64,000 bases of DNA from Algicola sagamiensis DSM 14643 (GTDB lineage Bacteria > Pseudomonadota > Gammaproteobacteria > Enterobacterales > Alteromonadaceae): positions 146,199 to 210,198 of the forward strand of contig NZ_KB894497.1 in assembly GCF_000374485.1 (NCBI RefSeq), given 5' to 3'. Every line of letters begins with the position of its first letter. Position 1 is the first letter of the stretch. Below the pieces are notes generated by a model. That model was not told where the DNA came from. It ran no database searches and worked only from the letters and a program-made list of their open reading frames with translations. A program made the position numbers and the translations under genes. Positions 36,493 through 47,161 of this stretch are shown one piece after another.

Positions 36493-37941
36493 TTAGAGCG
36501 ATTTATTTGTGTTTTTCATGTGAGCGATATCTTCACGTGTTGAAGGCTGCTCACGGAAATAAAAATCACTGTTTGCTACCAAGTGTAGCATGGTAACCCA
36601 GGCTGCAACGTTTTGCTGAAGGTGTTTTGAGTTAACTTTATCCAAGGTGTCATCCGCGGTATGGTGGTAATCAAAATAATCAGTGCCATCTTGATAAAGA
36701 GATAGAACTGGAACACCAGCGTTTTTCAGGACAGAAATATCTGGCCCACCATAGGCTTTGTTATGGCCGCGTTCGATATCAAGTGGCTTTAACGCACGAA
36801 ATAATTCATCAACAAATCCCAGTTTGTTGGGGGCAAAGCGGGTTTGTAATTGCCAGACAGGGCCACCTCCAAAGTCTGACTCAGTAGCAAGAATATGATC
36901 CTTTAATTCTTCTTTATGCGCTTCAAGGTATGCTTTCGCACCAAGCAAGCCAATTTCTTCTGCTGCATAAAGCACAACACGAATCGTCCGTTTAGGGCAA
37001 GATGATTTTGATTGAATCAAATGTGCTGCCGCAGTGACAATGCCAACACCTGCGCCATCATCTAATGCACCTGTACCTTCATCCCAAGAGTCTAAGTGAG
37101 CACTTGCGAGGACGATTTCATGTGGTCGTTCACACCCTGTGATTTCTCCAATGACGTTATAGCTCGTTTTGTCTTCAAAAAATTGATTTTGTAAATTGAG
37201 TTTGATGGTGACGGGCTTGTCTGCTTTGACAATTTCTTCAATAAGATCTGCATCAGGTGATGACAATGCAGCTGCTGGGATTTTAGGAGCATCTTTTTGA
37301 TAACGAACCATGCCTGTATGTGCAAGTCGATGATTGCTTGTTCCGACTGAGCGGATCAGGATTGCAACAGCGCCCTTGGATGCCGCGATGGATGCACCTT
37401 GAGAACGCTTTTTGACTGCTTTACCATAGTTCGCCCCTGTTTTATGCTTCTGCATCCCTTCATAAATCACAACGATCTTACCCATCACATCATCAGGAGA
37501 TGCAACCTTGAGCGTTTCGAGTGACTTGGTGAGGTAGATAGGGGCTGTGATCCCTTGCTCCGGAGTTGATACACTGCCTCCGAGTGCTGAGATAACAAGC
37601 CGGTGCTGATATGGTGCAATAATATTGGCTGTTGCTTGAATTCTGGACCAGTGTTTGACGCTGACAGGCTCTTTATAGACTTTATCAAAACCAAGTGCGA
37701 TCAGCTTTTTTTCAGCCCAAGCAACTGCTTTTATATCAGCTTCAGTCCCTGGTAGTCGTGCGCCGACTTCAACGGTCAGAGAGCGAACAAGTTCATAAGC
37801 CAGATCACTTTCTAATGCCTGCGACTGTAGTTGTTGTACTTTATTTTTCGCATGATTGTTTTCTATGGATAGAGCTGACTCAGAAAAAAGAGCTGCAAGC
37901 GAAAAGGTAAGTAATAACAAGCGGATTACAGGGGTTCTCAT
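36493..37941 (-). CDS. M28-family zinc aminopeptidase, exported
   Basis: 482 aa from the ATG at 37941 with GAGG upstream. A signal peptide (VIRLLLLTFSLAALFSESAL) is followed by a PA-like insert and the M28 core. Zinc-site motifs are SAHLDSWDEGTGALDDGAGV, LYAAEEIGLLGAKAY and DYHHTADDTLDKV. It probably removes N-terminal residues from peptides in the periplasm or outside the cell. Confidence 0.86.
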   Translation of the reverse strand: MRTPVIRLLLLTFSLAALFSESALSIENNHAKNKVQQLQSQALESDLAYELVRSLTVEVGARLPGTEADIKAVAWAEKKLIALGFDKVYKEPVSVKHWSRIQATANIIAPYQHRLVISALGGSVSTPEQGITAPIYLTKSLETLKVASPDDVMGKIVVIYEGMQKHKTGANYGKAVKKRSQGASIAASKGAVAILIRSVGTSNHRLAHTGMVRYQKDAPKIPAAALSSPDADLIEEIVKADKPVTIKLNLQNQFFEDKTSYNVIGEITGCERPHEIVLASAHLDSWDEGTGALDDGAGVGIVTAAAHLIQSKSSCPKRTIRVVLYAAEEIGLLGAKAYLEAHKEELKDHILATESDFGGGPVWQLQTRFAPNKLGFVDELFRALKPLDIERGHNKAYGGPDISVLKNAGVPVLSLYQDGTDYFDYHHTADDTLDKVNSKHLQQNVAAWVTMLHLVANSDFYFREQPSTREDIAHMKNTNKSL

Positions 37942-38093
37942 CTGTATATTTGTCCTCAGCAATTCATTTCAGCCATACGATAACACATCTGTCCAGTGGC
38001 TAAATAGACCGAGTTGGACTAGTTTAGAATTAATGCCGTAGTGAAATTGGCAACATAATAAAGACAACCTTGGACGAAAGGGAGGTGACTGTA

Positions 38094-38456
38094 GTGGAAG
38101 ATATGTCAGTTTTAATCATAGATGATGTCGGAACCGTTCGTTCTTTTTTAAAGCAAACACTTGCTCATCTTGGAATAGCTTCAATTGTTGAAGCGTCAAA
38201 TGGTGCTGCTGGTTTAAAAGCCTATAAAGATCAAGTTCAAGACGTCGTATTTCTGGATATTGGTCTGCCCGATATGGATGGTAAAGATGTACTTAAGGAA
38301 CTGAAACTTATCAATCCGAAAGCCAATATTGTGATGATTTCAGCACATAGTACTGTGGACAATGTGAAAGATGCGATAGCAAGTGGTGCGAAGGGATTCG
38401 TTGTGAAGCCATTTTCACCGAAGAAAATCGCAGCAATTTTGAAAAAATTTATCTAG
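38094..38456 (+). CDS. Single-domain response regulator (CheY-like)
   Basis: 120 aa from a GTG at 38094, chosen because GGGAGG lies 8 bp before it; a TTG eight codons upstream is the other option. Receiver residues are LIIDDVG, the phospho-Asp in VVFLDIGLPDMDGKDVL, and the Lys in GFVVKPFSPKK. With no output domain it must act by protein contact, as in chemotaxis or a phosphorelay. No kinase is adjacent. Confidence 0.87.
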   Translation: MEDMSVLIIDDVGTVRSFLKQTLAHLGIASIVEASNGAAGLKAYKDQVQDVVFLDIGLPDMDGKDVLKELKLINPKANIVMISAHSTVDNVKDAIASGAKGFVVKPFSPKKIAAILKKFI

Positions 38457-38557
38457 GACCTTCTATTTTTCTTCTCCAAGGAGGGAGAAGCTCTTCAAGC
38501 AGGGGATGTCGGGATATTTGAGGTGAGAACAAGAGGAAGTCCCTTTCCACGCAAATA

Positions 38558-38896
38558 CTAATCTGTGAGTGAATCTGATTTACTGTTTTGAACAGCTGCA
38601 ATTTCTTTAATTGTCACTGTTCCTGTGCGATTCAGCATTTTGGCGTTGTTCATCGCCTTATGCGTAATCGCAAATTCATAAGCACTTTCTCCATTACACA
38701 TCAACTTTTCGTTGATTTCATCCATGGTGAGATTATTTTGCATTAAAGTTTTTCGAAGCGTATGTTGGTGATTTGACTTAATTGCATGGCACGTATCCAC
38801 CAATTTAGTGAGATACTCGCTTGTGAGATCAGCTTGTGCCAAGAAAGGAATGAAACTACCAACAATGAGCACTACTTTTGTCGTTGACCGGATCAT
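38558..38896 (-). CDS. DUF3718-family exported protein
   Basis: 112 aa. Signal peptide (KVVLIVGSFIPFLAQA) and then the family pattern: VDTCHAIKSNHQHTLRKTL, MCNGESAYEFAITHKAMNNA. The two cysteines probably pair. Function unknown. Confidence 0.68.
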   Translation of the reverse strand: MIRSTTKVVLIVGSFIPFLAQADLTSEYLTKLVDTCHAIKSNHQHTLRKTLMQNNLTMDEINEKLMCNGESAYEFAITHKAMNNAKMLNRTGTVTIKEIAAVQNSKSDSLTD

Positions 38897-39072
38897 ATCT
38901 ATACCTTTTGAGTATGTATTGTTAAGGACAGTTTGTTACATCGTGTGAGATTTACAGCGACTAGTAAGTAATAGATTAGTGTGGTTTCGGTTTATTGATA
39001 GATCGATAAGGAAGAAGGGTATAACTAAGAGGAATGCTGACGGAAAGTCAGTTAAGTCGATCGTTGAACCTA

Positions 39073-39110
39073 GAAAAACAAAGGCTGAAAAATCTCAGCT
39101 TTTGTTTTTC
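39073..39110. terminator. Bidirectional intrinsic terminator of rpsT
   Basis: GAAAAACAAAGGCTGA pairs with TCAGCTTTTGTTTTTC around a short loop. It lies about 45 bp beyond the rpsT stop. Confidence 0.82.
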
Positions 39111-39152
39111 TTATAGGCTCTGTTGGCGTGAACCAACACAGTCTGATGCGAA

Positions 39153-39413
39153 TTAAAGCGCTTTGATCTTCGCCGCTAGACGAGACTTATGACGAGCTGC
39201 TTTATTCTTGTGGATCAGACCTTTAGTCGCGTAGCGATCCAAAACTGGAACAACTTTTTCGAAAGCATTTTGTGCTTCGTCTTTTTGGCCCGCTTCGATT
39301 GCTGCGTCAACTCTCTTAAGGAAAGTACGCATCATGGAGCGACGGCTAGCATTGTGCTTACGACGCTTTTCTGCTTGGATAGCACGCTTTTTTGCTGACT
39401 TGATGTTAGCCAA
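39153..39413 (-). CDS. rpsT: 30S ribosomal protein S20
   Basis: 86 aa, [20 protein letters not shown] and onward, the normal S20 length and sequence. It begins with TTG, as rpsT does in E. coli, where the weak start serves autoregulation; AGGAG lies 8 bp upstream. It is divergent from murJ, the standard arrangement. Confidence 0.97.
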   Translation of the reverse strand: MANIKSAKKRAIQAEKRRKHNASRRSMMRTFLKRVDAAIEAGQKDEAQNAFEKVVPVLDRYATKGLIHKNKAARHKSRLAAKIKAL

Positions 39414-39636
39414 GGTGAAACTCCTAACTCAGTTCAAATTCTACTTACAATAAAGGCCGTGGAATATGCCTTTTTTCTCGCCATTTGTCAATTCCCAAGA
39501 TAGAAATATTCGAGGTGGCGAGTAAAAAATTTCAATCAATGCGCTCATATGAATGAGGCATCCATGAATGAGGCGTAGTATTATACACGACTTCAAACAA
39601 AGCTTTCATAAAAATAATTGATTTAAGGAGCGGGGA

Positions 39637-41193
39637 TTGGCGCGTAAATTGTTTAAATCTGGCATGATCGTCACGATGATGACAATGTTATCCAGAGTAC
39701 TCGGCTTGGCACGGGATGTGATCATCGCAGACAAAATCGGTGCAGGGGCCAGTGCGGACGTTTTTTTCTTTGCCAATCGCATACCTAACTTCTTACGCCG
39801 CCTGTTTGCTGAAGGTGCATTTTCTCAAGCTTTTGTCCCAGTACTGGCAGAAGTAAAGGAGAAACACGGTGATGATGAGGTGAGGCAGTTCCTTGCAAAA
39901 GTCTCGGGAACGCTCGGGGTAATCTTGCTTATCGTTACGCTCATCGGTGTTTTACTTTCCCCTTTAATCGTAATGACATTTGGCGCTGGTTGGTTCTTAG
40001 ATTGGGTAAATGACGGGCCGCAAGGGCATAAATTTGACCAAGCCAGCTTGATGTTGAAAATTACTTTTCCCTATTTATTTTTTGTTTCATTTGTTGCGTT
40101 GTCTGGTTCTGTTCTCAATACATATAATCGATTTGCACTTGCGGCATTTACGCCTGCTTTATTGAATATCTCGATGATTGGTTGTGCGATCTGGCTCAGC
40201 CCCCATCTGGAAGAGCCTGCATACGCACTCGCAATCGGTGTATTTGTTGGCGGTGTTGCTCAGTTTTTACTCCAGTTACCTTACCTGTTTCGGAAAAAGC
40301 TACTTGTGCGTCCCAAATGGGCTTGGCGTGACCCTTGGGTTGTGAAAATCAGAACCCTCATGATCCCTGCTCTTTTTGGTGTTTCTGTGAGCCAGATTAA
40401 CTTATTTTTAGATACTGCTATTGCCTCATTTCTCGTTTCATCCTCGATAAGTTGGTTGTATTTTGCTGATAGATTACTTGAGTTCCCGCTTGGTTTGTTT
40501 GCGATCGGGATTGCGACGGTGATCTTACCTCATCTTTCAAAGTTACATGCTCAGGAAAGTACTGAAGAGTATCAAGCGACAGTTGAATGGGGCATGCGTT
40601 TTATAGGGTTATTTGGCCTACCTGCGATGGTTGGTTTGATTATTTTAGCGAAGCCGATTATTGCGCTGCTCTATTTGCGTGGAGAATTTACACTCAATGA
40701 TGTGAATCAGGTTGGTTTCGCTTTATACGCGTATGCATCTGGTTTGCTCGGGTTTATGATGATCAAAGTTTTGGCACCAGCATTCTATGCCCGTCAGGAT
40801 ACAAAAACACCCGTTAAAATTGGCATTATCACGATGGTTGTGAATATGGGGCTCAATTTGCTTTTCGCACCATTATTTGGTTATGTCGGGCTAGCTGCGG
40901 CTTCCGCAATTGCTGCATATGTCAATGCAGGTATGCTCTATTTTCAGTTGAGAAAACAAATGCAGTTCCGTCTGTCACGGTCAACAAAAATATTCTTTGC
41001 CAGGTTGTGTTTGAGTGCAGGTGGAATGGCAGGGGTACTTCTCTACGCTTTAGAACCTTGGAATGAGATGCAGCATTGGACTTGGGATGCATTTGGCAAG
41101 CAGCTACTTTGGTTAATTCCATGCGGTGGAATATCTTATTTTGTGGTCTTTTTTGTACTCGGTGGTCGGCCTCGACAAATATTACATTCATAG
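39637..41193 (+). CDS. murJ: Lipid II flippase MurJ
   Basis: 518 aa with about 14 membrane segments. Family features are SRVLGLARDVIIADKIGAG, FRRLFAEGAFSQAFVPVL-like sequence at residues 50-70, and FADRLLEFPLGLFAIGIATV. It moves lipid II to the periplasmic face for cell-wall synthesis. Start is TTG at 39637 with AAGGAG 6 bp upstream. First gene before ribF. Confidence 0.95.
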   Translation: MARKLFKSGMIVTMMTMLSRVLGLARDVIIADKIGAGASADVFFFANRIPNFLRRLFAEGAFSQAFVPVLAEVKEKHGDDEVRQFLAKVSGTLGVILLIVTLIGVLLSPLIVMTFGAGWFLDWVNDGPQGHKFDQASLMLKITFPYLFFVSFVALSGSVLNTYNRFALAAFTPALLNISMIGCAIWLSPHLEEPAYALAIGVFVGGVAQFLLQLPYLFRKKLLVRPKWAWRDPWVVKIRTLMIPALFGVSVSQINLFLDTAIASFLVSSSISWLYFADRLLEFPLGLFAIGIATVILPHLSKLHAQESTEEYQATVEWGMRFIGLFGLPAMVGLIILAKPIIALLYLRGEFTLNDVNQVGFALYAYASGLLGFMMIKVLAPAFYARQDTKTPVKIGIITMVVNMGLNLLFAPLFGYVGLAAASAIAAYVNAGMLYFQLRKQMQFRLSRSTKIFFARLCLSAGGMAGVLLYALEPWNEMQHWTWDAFGKQLLWLIPCGGISYFVVFFVLGGRPRQILHS

Positions 41194-41272
41194 GTGCTGA
41201 TCCAAGTGAATTTGTAAGATATAATCCGGCGATTTCCTGCGCGAACTATAAAAGAATAGAAACTGAGGTTGC

Positions 41273-42214
41273 ATGGAGCTGATTCGAGGTATCCACAACA
41301 TACGCCAGTCACATCAAGGGTGTGTTCTGACGATTGGTAATTTTGATGGGGTCCACTCAGGACACCAACAGGTCTTGGGTGGCCTGCATGCACAAGCATC
41401 ACAATTAAACTTACCTGCAACGGTGATGATTTTTGAACCCCAACCTCAAGAATTATTTCAAAAGGGCCAAGCTCCTGCGCGTTTGTGTAATTTGCGTGAA
41501 AAATATACAGCATTAAAGGAGCAAGGAGTTGATCGTCTGATAGTCGTGCAATTTAATGCTGCATTTAGCCAGATGAAGGCTCAGGAGTTTGTTCAAGAGT
41601 TGCTCGTCAAAAAGCTTGGCGTTCGCTTTTTAATTGTTGGAGATGACTTTCGCTTTGGACAAGGCCGAGAAGGGAATTTTGACATGCTCCAACATTCAGC
41701 TGAGCAATTTGGTTTTGGAGTACGAAGTACACAGAGCTACCGATGTCATGATAGCCGTGTCAGCAGCACAGAAATTCGCCGTTTACTTCAACTCGGTGAT
41801 CTTTCCTTCGTTGAAGACATGCTTGGACGTCCCTATACATTGTTGGGGCGCGTGAGTCATGGCGATAAAAAAGGGCGGGAATTTGGCTTTCCGACAGCAA
41901 ATGTTCGACTAAAACGGCTTGTATCCCCGGTCACTGGTGTTTATGCTGTGACAATTCGACTCGCACGAGAGAACCGAGAGGTGACTGGTGTCGCGAATAT
42001 TGGCCGCCGTCCGACAATGGCAGGAAATGAGCTTCGCCTTGAAGTTCATCTATTTGACTTTGATGCTGACCTTTATGGACAAATCATCGAAGTCACTTTA
42101 AAACACAAAATCAGGGATGAAACAAAATTTGAATCTATCGCAGCCCTCAAGTCGCAGATAGCGAATGATGTGGTTGTTGCAAAAACTTGGTTTACCACTC
42201 AGATTAATGCATAG
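41273..42214 (+). CDS. ribF: Bifunctional riboflavin kinase / FAD synthetase
   Basis: 313 aa. The N-terminal nucleotidyltransferase has TIGNFDGVHSGHQQVL and DDFRFGQGREG, followed by SSTEIRRLL. The C-terminal flavokinase has GREFGFPTANVRL and VTGVANIGRRPT. It makes FMN and FAD. It lies in the conserved murJ-ribF-ileS-lspA order. GAGG precedes the ATG. Confidence 0.96.
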   Translation: MELIRGIHNIRQSHQGCVLTIGNFDGVHSGHQQVLGGLHAQASQLNLPATVMIFEPQPQELFQKGQAPARLCNLREKYTALKEQGVDRLIVVQFNAAFSQMKAQEFVQELLVKKLGVRFLIVGDDFRFGQGREGNFDMLQHSAEQFGFGVRSTQSYRCHDSRVSSTEIRRLLQLGDLSFVEDMLGRPYTLLGRVSHGDKKGREFGFPTANVRLKRLVSPVTGVYAVTIRLARENREVTGVANIGRRPTMAGNELRLEVHLFDFDADLYGQIIEVTLKHKIRDETKFESIAALKSQIANDVVVAKTWFTTQINA

Positions 42215-42286
42215 TCTGAGCCAGAATCGTTTAATGAGTAAAAGTACGAAGGCAGAATGCCGACAAGAGATGGAATAAAGAAACGA

Positions 42287-45106
42287 ATGAGTGACTATAA
42301 GCATACGCTGAACTTACCGGAAACAAATTTTCCTATGCGTGGAAATCTGGCCAAAAGAGAGCCAGAAATGTTGAAACAATGGCAAGAAAAAAAGCTCTAT
42401 GAGCAGATTCGAATTGCTAAAAAAGGTAAAAAATCATTCATTTTGCATGACGGTCCTCCGTATGCGAATGGTGAAATTCACCTTGGTCACTCTCTCAATA
42501 AAATTCTAAAAGACATTATTATCAAGTCTAAGACACTGTCTGACTTTGACTCACCTTATGTCCCTGGTTGGGATTGTCATGGATTACCAATTGAACTCAA
42601 AGTTGAGAAAAAAGTCGGTAAGCCAGGACAAAAAATTTCCCCTGCTGAGTTTCGTGAAAAATGCCGCGAATATGCTGCGTCGCAGGTTGATACTCAAAAA
42701 GCTGAATTTGTTCGCCTGGGTGTTTTGGGGGAGTGGGATAATCCTTACCTCACAATGGACTTTCAATTTGAAGCCAATATTATCCGCACACTTGGCAAAA
42801 TCATTGACAATGGTCATTTGGAGAAAGGCTTTAAACCCGTCCATTGGTGTACAGACTGCGGCTCAGCATTAGCAGAAGCCGAAGTTGAATATCAAGACAA
42901 ATGTTCGCCATCCATTGATGTGAAATTTCAGTTTAATGATACCGGATTATTAGCTGAAGCATTTGGCTTATCAGAAGCAATTCCGACAAGCATCGTCATT
43001 TGGACAACGACTCCTTGGACATTGCCTGCAAACTTGGCCGTTGCCCTTGCAGCTGAATTGGAGTACAGCCTAGTTGAGATCTCGACTCAAGGTAAGACTG
43101 AAAATATCATTCTTGCGACAGAGCTTGTGGAAGATTCTATGCAGCGCTATGGTGCGGATTCATTTAAGACACTGGCAACCGCAAAAGGTGAAGCCCTTGA
43201 ACACCTCAAAGTACAGCATCCATTTATTGATCGTGAATCGTTGATCATTTTGGGGGATCATGTCACGACGGAATCTGGAACAGGCTGTGTTCATACAGCC
43301 CCTGCACATGGTCCAGATGACTTTAATGTTTGTCGCAACTATGGGATTGAAGTTGTCAACCCGGTTGGGCCGAATGGTGTCTTTGTTTCAGATGTTCCCC
43401 TTGTTGCTGGTCAGCACATCTTCAAATCGAATGAAAATATCATTGAGATCCTCAAAGAACAGGATGCCTTATTGCTCAGTGAAAAGATCGATCACAGCTA
43501 CCCGCATTGCTGGCGTCACAAGACACCTGTGATTTTCCGTGCAACACCACAGTGGTTTATTAGCATGGATAAAGCTGGCTTACGAGAGAAATCTCTGGGT
43601 GAAATTGAAAAAACACGTTGGATGCCTGATTGGGGTGAAGGCCGTATTCATGGTATGGTCGAAGGACGTCCAGACTGGTGTATTTCACGCCAAAGAACCT
43701 GGGGTGTACCGATTACTTTGTTTATTCACAATGAAACTGGTGAGCTTCACCCAAATACATCAGCATTCATAGAAGATGTTGCAAAACGTGTTGAAGAAAA
43801 AGGGATCCAAGCATGGTTTGATTTGGAAGCCAAAGAACTACTCGGGGATGAAGCAAAAGAATACAGTAAAGTCGCTGATACACTTGATGTTTGGTTAGAC
43901 TCTGGTGTGACTCATGCTTGTGTTGTTGATGCGCGTAAAGACACTTTCTCAGCTTCAGCAGACTTGTACCTTGAAGGTTCTGATCAGCACCGAGGCTGGT
44001 TTATGTCCTCTTTGATGACGTCAGTTGCAACCAAAGGCGTTGCGCCATATAAAGAAGTGTTGACACATGGCTTTACGGTGGATGCACAGGGCAGAAAAAT
44101 GTCGAAGTCCATCGGCAATACGATTGCACCAAAGGATGTGATTAACAAGCTTGGTGCAGATATTCTGCGACTATGGGTAGCGCAAACAGATTACTCCGCT
44201 GAAATGGCTGTCTCTGACGAGATCCTCAAGCGTTCTGCGGATATGTATCGCCGTTTACGCAACACATCTCGTTTCTTACTAGCCAACTTGAGTGGTTTTG
44301 ATCCAAAAGCAGATATGCTCCCAGCAAAAGAAATGGTTGAGTTAGATCGCTGGATAGTTGAACGTGCAATGGCGTTGCAGGAAGAGTTGATTGAGTCATA
44401 CGAGCAGTATCAATTCCATCTTGTGACACAAAAGCTGATGAACTTCTGTACAGTTGAGCTTGGTAGTTTCTATCTCGATGTCATTAAAGATCGCCAATAT
44501 ACAGCGAAATCAGATAGTCAGGCACGCCGTTCTTGTCAGACAGCGCTTTATCATATCAGTGAAGCATTAACGCGTTGGTTAGCACCAATCTTGAGTTTTA
44601 CGGCACAAGAAATTTGGCAAGAGCTTCCTGGAGAACGAGACGAGTTTGTTTTCACTGGCACTTGGTACAATGATTTCCCTGAAGTTCGTGCATACCAGCA
44701 GCTCGACGATGCCTATTGGCAGCAACTGCTCCTTGTTCGTGATGCAGTGAATAAAGCACTTGAAGAAGCCCGTCAGCAGGAGGTTCTTGGTGCGACATTG
44801 CAAGCAGAAGTAACGCTCTACGCGAAGTCTTCACTTGCAGAAATACTCCAAAAAATTGAAGATGAGCTGCGATTCGTCTTTATCACATCGAAGACGAATG
44901 TTGTTGTGACGGATGGTGCGCCTGAGAATGCCTCAGATACGGATATTGATGGCCTTTGGGTTTCAGTCAAAGCATCTGATGCACAGAAGTGTGATCGCTG
45001 TTGGCACTATAGTGAAGATGTTGGTGCGCATGAAAACCATGAGGGGATTTGTGGTCGTTGTGTAACTAATGTCGAAGGGAACGGCGAAGAGCGCAGGTTT
45101 GCCTAA
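42287..45106 (+). CDS. ileS: Isoleucyl-tRNA synthetase
   Basis: 939 aa from the ATG at 42287 ([20 protein letters not shown]), matching the E. coli start; the frame extends ten codons upstream. HIGH-type motif [21 protein letters not shown]-type motif [11 protein letters not shown], editing domain [16 protein letters not shown], and C-terminal zinc Cys pairs (CDRCWHY, CGRCV). Its stop overlaps the lspA start as TAATG. Confidence 0.97.
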   Translation: MSDYKHTLNLPETNFPMRGNLAKREPEMLKQWQEKKLYEQIRIAKKGKKSFILHDGPPYANGEIHLGHSLNKILKDIIIKSKTLSDFDSPYVPGWDCHGLPIELKVEKKVGKPGQKISPAEFREKCREYAASQVDTQKAEFVRLGVLGEWDNPYLTMDFQFEANIIRTLGKIIDNGHLEKGFKPVHWCTDCGSALAEAEVEYQDKCSPSIDVKFQFNDTGLLAEAFGLSEAIPTSIVIWTTTPWTLPANLAVALAAELEYSLVEISTQGKTENIILATELVEDSMQRYGADSFKTLATAKGEALEHLKVQHPFIDRESLIILGDHVTTESGTGCVHTAPAHGPDDFNVCRNYGIEVVNPVGPNGVFVSDVPLVAGQHIFKSNENIIEILKEQDALLLSEKIDHSYPHCWRHKTPVIFRATPQWFISMDKAGLREKSLGEIEKTRWMPDWGEGRIHGMVEGRPDWCISRQRTWGVPITLFIHNETGELHPNTSAFIEDVAKRVEEKGIQAWFDLEAKELLGDEAKEYSKVADTLDVWLDSGVTHACVVDARKDTFSASADLYLEGSDQHRGWFMSSLMTSVATKGVAPYKEVLTHGFTVDAQGRKMSKSIGNTIAPKDVINKLGADILRLWVAQTDYSAEMAVSDEILKRSADMYRRLRNTSRFLLANLSGFDPKADMLPAKEMVELDRWIVERAMALQEELIESYEQYQFHLVTQKLMNFCTVELGSFYLDVIKDRQYTAKSDSQARRSCQTALYHISEALTRWLAPILSFTAQEIWQELPGERDEFVFTGTWYNDFPEVRAYQQLDDAYWQQLLLVRDAVNKALEEARQQEVLGATLQAEVTLYAKSSLAEILQKIEDELRFVFITSKTNVVVTDGAPENASDTDIDGLWVSVKASDAQKCDRCWHYSEDVGAHENHEGICGRCVTNVEGNGEERRFA

Positions 45107-45636
45107 TGGACCAACAACAGACGGAAAAACCAGAAAGTTGGAAACAGTCCGGACTCGTATGGCTTTGGCTCAGTGTGCTTGCACTGGGCCTGGATCAAGC
45201 AACGAAAATGGTCGTCGTTTCTTTCATGAAGTTACATGAATCCATTCATATTTTACCCGTGTTTAACCTGACATATGTGCGCAACTATGGCGCAGCATTC
45301 AGCTTTTTAAGTGATGCGGGGGGATGGCAGCGTTGGTTCTTTACGATCATTGCCATTGGTGTATCCACAGCAATCATATACTGGTTACGACAAACACCAA
45401 GACAGTTCACCATAGTGAATAGTGCATTGGCACTGATTTTAGGCGGAGCAATCGGTAACGTCATCGATAGAACAGCTTATGGGTACGTCATCGACTTTTT
45501 ACATCTTTACTACGAGCAGTGGCATTACCCGGCATTTAATATTGCAGATTCTGCGATTTGTATTGGTGCAGCACTCATGATCTATGACTCGTTTCGCACT
45601 TCCAAGCAAGAGAAATCAGAAGAGAAGAAGTCCTGA
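45106..45636 (+). CDS. lspA: Lipoprotein signal peptidase
   Basis: 176 aa, four membrane segments. Aspartyl-peptidase motifs are LDQATK, NYGAAFSFL, GNVIDRTAYGYVIDFL and FNIADSAICIGA, including both catalytic Asp. It cleaves the signal peptide after Lgt has acted. It is coupled to ileS and fkpB by overlapping stop/start codons. Confidence 0.97.
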   Translation: MDQQQTEKPESWKQSGLVWLWLSVLALGLDQATKMVVVSFMKLHESIHILPVFNLTYVRNYGAAFSFLSDAGGWQRWFFTIIAIGVSTAIIYWLRQTPRQFTIVNSALALILGGAIGNVIDRTAYGYVIDFLHLYYEQWHYPAFNIADSAICIGAALMIYDSFRTSKQEKSEEKKS

Positions 45637-46076
45637 TGTCTGAAGTAAAATTGATTACCAGCGGAAGCGAGGTTGTCTTCCATTTTACAATTAAACTTGA
45701 AGATGGCTCTGCTGCTGATAGTACAAAGGTTGCGAATAAACCCGCGAAGCTCACGATTGGCGACGGGAGTCTGACAGACAATTTCGAAAAATGTCTGCTT
45801 GGCTTACAAGCGGGTGATTCAAATAGTTTTACCCTCTGTCCAGAAGATGCATTTGGTCAGCCAAACCCAGATAACATTTATTATGTTGATCGAAGCCGAT
45901 TTTCAGCAGAAGCCCCAGCTGAGGTTGGAGCGATTATCGCATTTACTCAACCGGATGGTATGGAGCTACCAGGCATTGTTCGTGAAGTGCAAGGTGATTC
46001 TGTGACGATTGACTTTAATCATCCATTGGCGGGACAAACCGTCGTTTTTGAGGTCGATATATTAGAGGTCAATTAG
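45636..46076 (+). CDS. fkpB: FKBP-type peptidyl-prolyl isomerase, SlpA type
   Basis: 146 aa. FKBP core with [38 protein letters not shown], the insert-in-flap type [16 protein letters not shown], and [20 protein letters not shown]. It catalyses proline isomerisation and acts as a chaperone. The start overlaps the lspA stop as TGATG. Confidence 0.94.
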   Translation: MSEVKLITSGSEVVFHFTIKLEDGSAADSTKVANKPAKLTIGDGSLTDNFEKCLLGLQAGDSNSFTLCPEDAFGQPNPDNIYYVDRSRFSAEAPAEVGAIIAFTQPDGMELPGIVREVQGDSVTIDFNHPLAGQTVVFEVDILEVN

Positions 46077-46086
46077 GTATCGTTCG

Positions 46087-47016
46087 ATGAATATTTTTCT
46101 TGCAAACCCACGTGGATTCTGTGCCGGTGTCGATCGTGCAATCAGTATTGTTGAAAGAGCGATTGAGCTCTTCGAGCCACCCATTTATGTTCGCCACGAA
46201 GTCGTTCATAACAAGTTTGTTGTGGATGGATTAAAAAAGCGTGGGGCGATTTTCGTGGATGAGCTGGATGAAGTGCCAGATGATCATATTGTGATTTTTA
46301 GTGCGCATGGTGTCTCACAAGCTGTCCGCCAAGAAGCGAAGTCCCGAGGTTTAAAAGTATTTGATGCAACTTGCCCACTGGTGACGAAAGTGCATATGGA
46401 AGTGACACGAGCAAGTCGCCGAGGGGCGGAATGTGTCCTGATAGGGCACCAAGGCCACCCTGAGGTAGAAGGGACAATGGGTCAGTACAACAACCCAGAG
46501 GGTGGCATTTATCTTGTCGAAGATCCAAAAGATGTTGCCGGCCTGACAGTAAAAGACGCAAGTAACCTATTTTTCTGTAGCCAAACAACGTTATCCGTAG
46601 ATGATACGGCAGATGTCATTGATGCTCTACGTCAGCGTTTTCCTGAGATCGATGGGCCAAGTAAAGACGATATTTGCTATGCAACTCAAAATCGCCAGGA
46701 TGCGGTGAAGTCTCTTTCGGGTCAGGTTGAGTTATTGCTTGTTGTTGGCGCAAAGAATTCTTCAAACTCTAATCGGCTTCGTGAGCTTGCAGAAAAACAA
46801 GGAACAACAGCATATTTGATTGACACTGCCGATGACATCGAGCCTTCATGGCTGGAGGGGATTGCAAATATTGGTGTCACAGCAGGTGCTTCAGCCCCAG
46901 AGATACTTGTTCAGCAAGTGATCACACGCTTGGAAAGTTTAGGTGGTAAACAAGTCATTGAGCATCCTGGTAAAGAAGAAAATATCATTTTTGCAGTTCC
47001 TGCAGAACTCCGTTAA
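46087..47016 (+). CDS. ispH: 4-hydroxy-3-methylbut-2-enyl diphosphate reductase
   Basis: 309 aa. The three cluster-binding cysteines are in [25 protein letters not shown] and [11 protein letters not shown]. It makes isopentenyl and dimethylallyl diphosphate, the last step of the MEP pathway. It ends the murJ-to-ispH run; a weak hairpin (47028-47051) follows, and the pilus locus begins 145 bp later. Confidence 0.97.
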   Translation: MNIFLANPRGFCAGVDRAISIVERAIELFEPPIYVRHEVVHNKFVVDGLKKRGAIFVDELDEVPDDHIVIFSAHGVSQAVRQEAKSRGLKVFDATCPLVTKVHMEVTRASRRGAECVLIGHQGHPEVEGTMGQYNNPEGGIYLVEDPKDVAGLTVKDASNLFFCSQTTLSVDDTADVIDALRQRFPEIDGPSKDDICYATQNRQDAVKSLSGQVELLLVVGAKNSSNSNRLRELAEKQGTTAYLIDTADDIEPSWLEGIANIGVTAGASAPEILVQQVITRLESLGGKQVIEHPGKEENIIFAVPAELR

Positions 47017-47093
47017 ATCAAATCGAAGCTGGGCACGGATTGCTGCTCAGCACCCCTTATCTTCAAATCTCATCCCTTATTTGTCCTCTAAAA

Positions 47094-47104
47094 TAGTTTT
47101 TTAG
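47094..47104 (+). promoter_or_regulatory. Element TAGTTTTTTAG upstream of the first pilV
   Basis: The 11-mer ends 57 bp before the pilV start. The same sequence stands 55 bp before the second pilV. The flanking sequence is diverged, so the identity suggests a retained site. Confidence 0.45.
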
Positions 47105-47161
47105 ACGGTTTGTCTTACACTATTTATTAATCAAAACAATTTTGTATTTGGAGATGTATCC

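Noticed and set aside
38469..38489. Hairpin CTTCTCC/GGAGAAG after the single-domain receiver gene as a terminator
   Set aside because: No T-tract follows, and the stem is a short purine/pyrimidine run that may be chance.
47028..47051. Hairpin behind ispH as a terminator
   Set aside because: The 8-bp stem contains a G-T pair and no T-run follows, so I mention it only with ispH.
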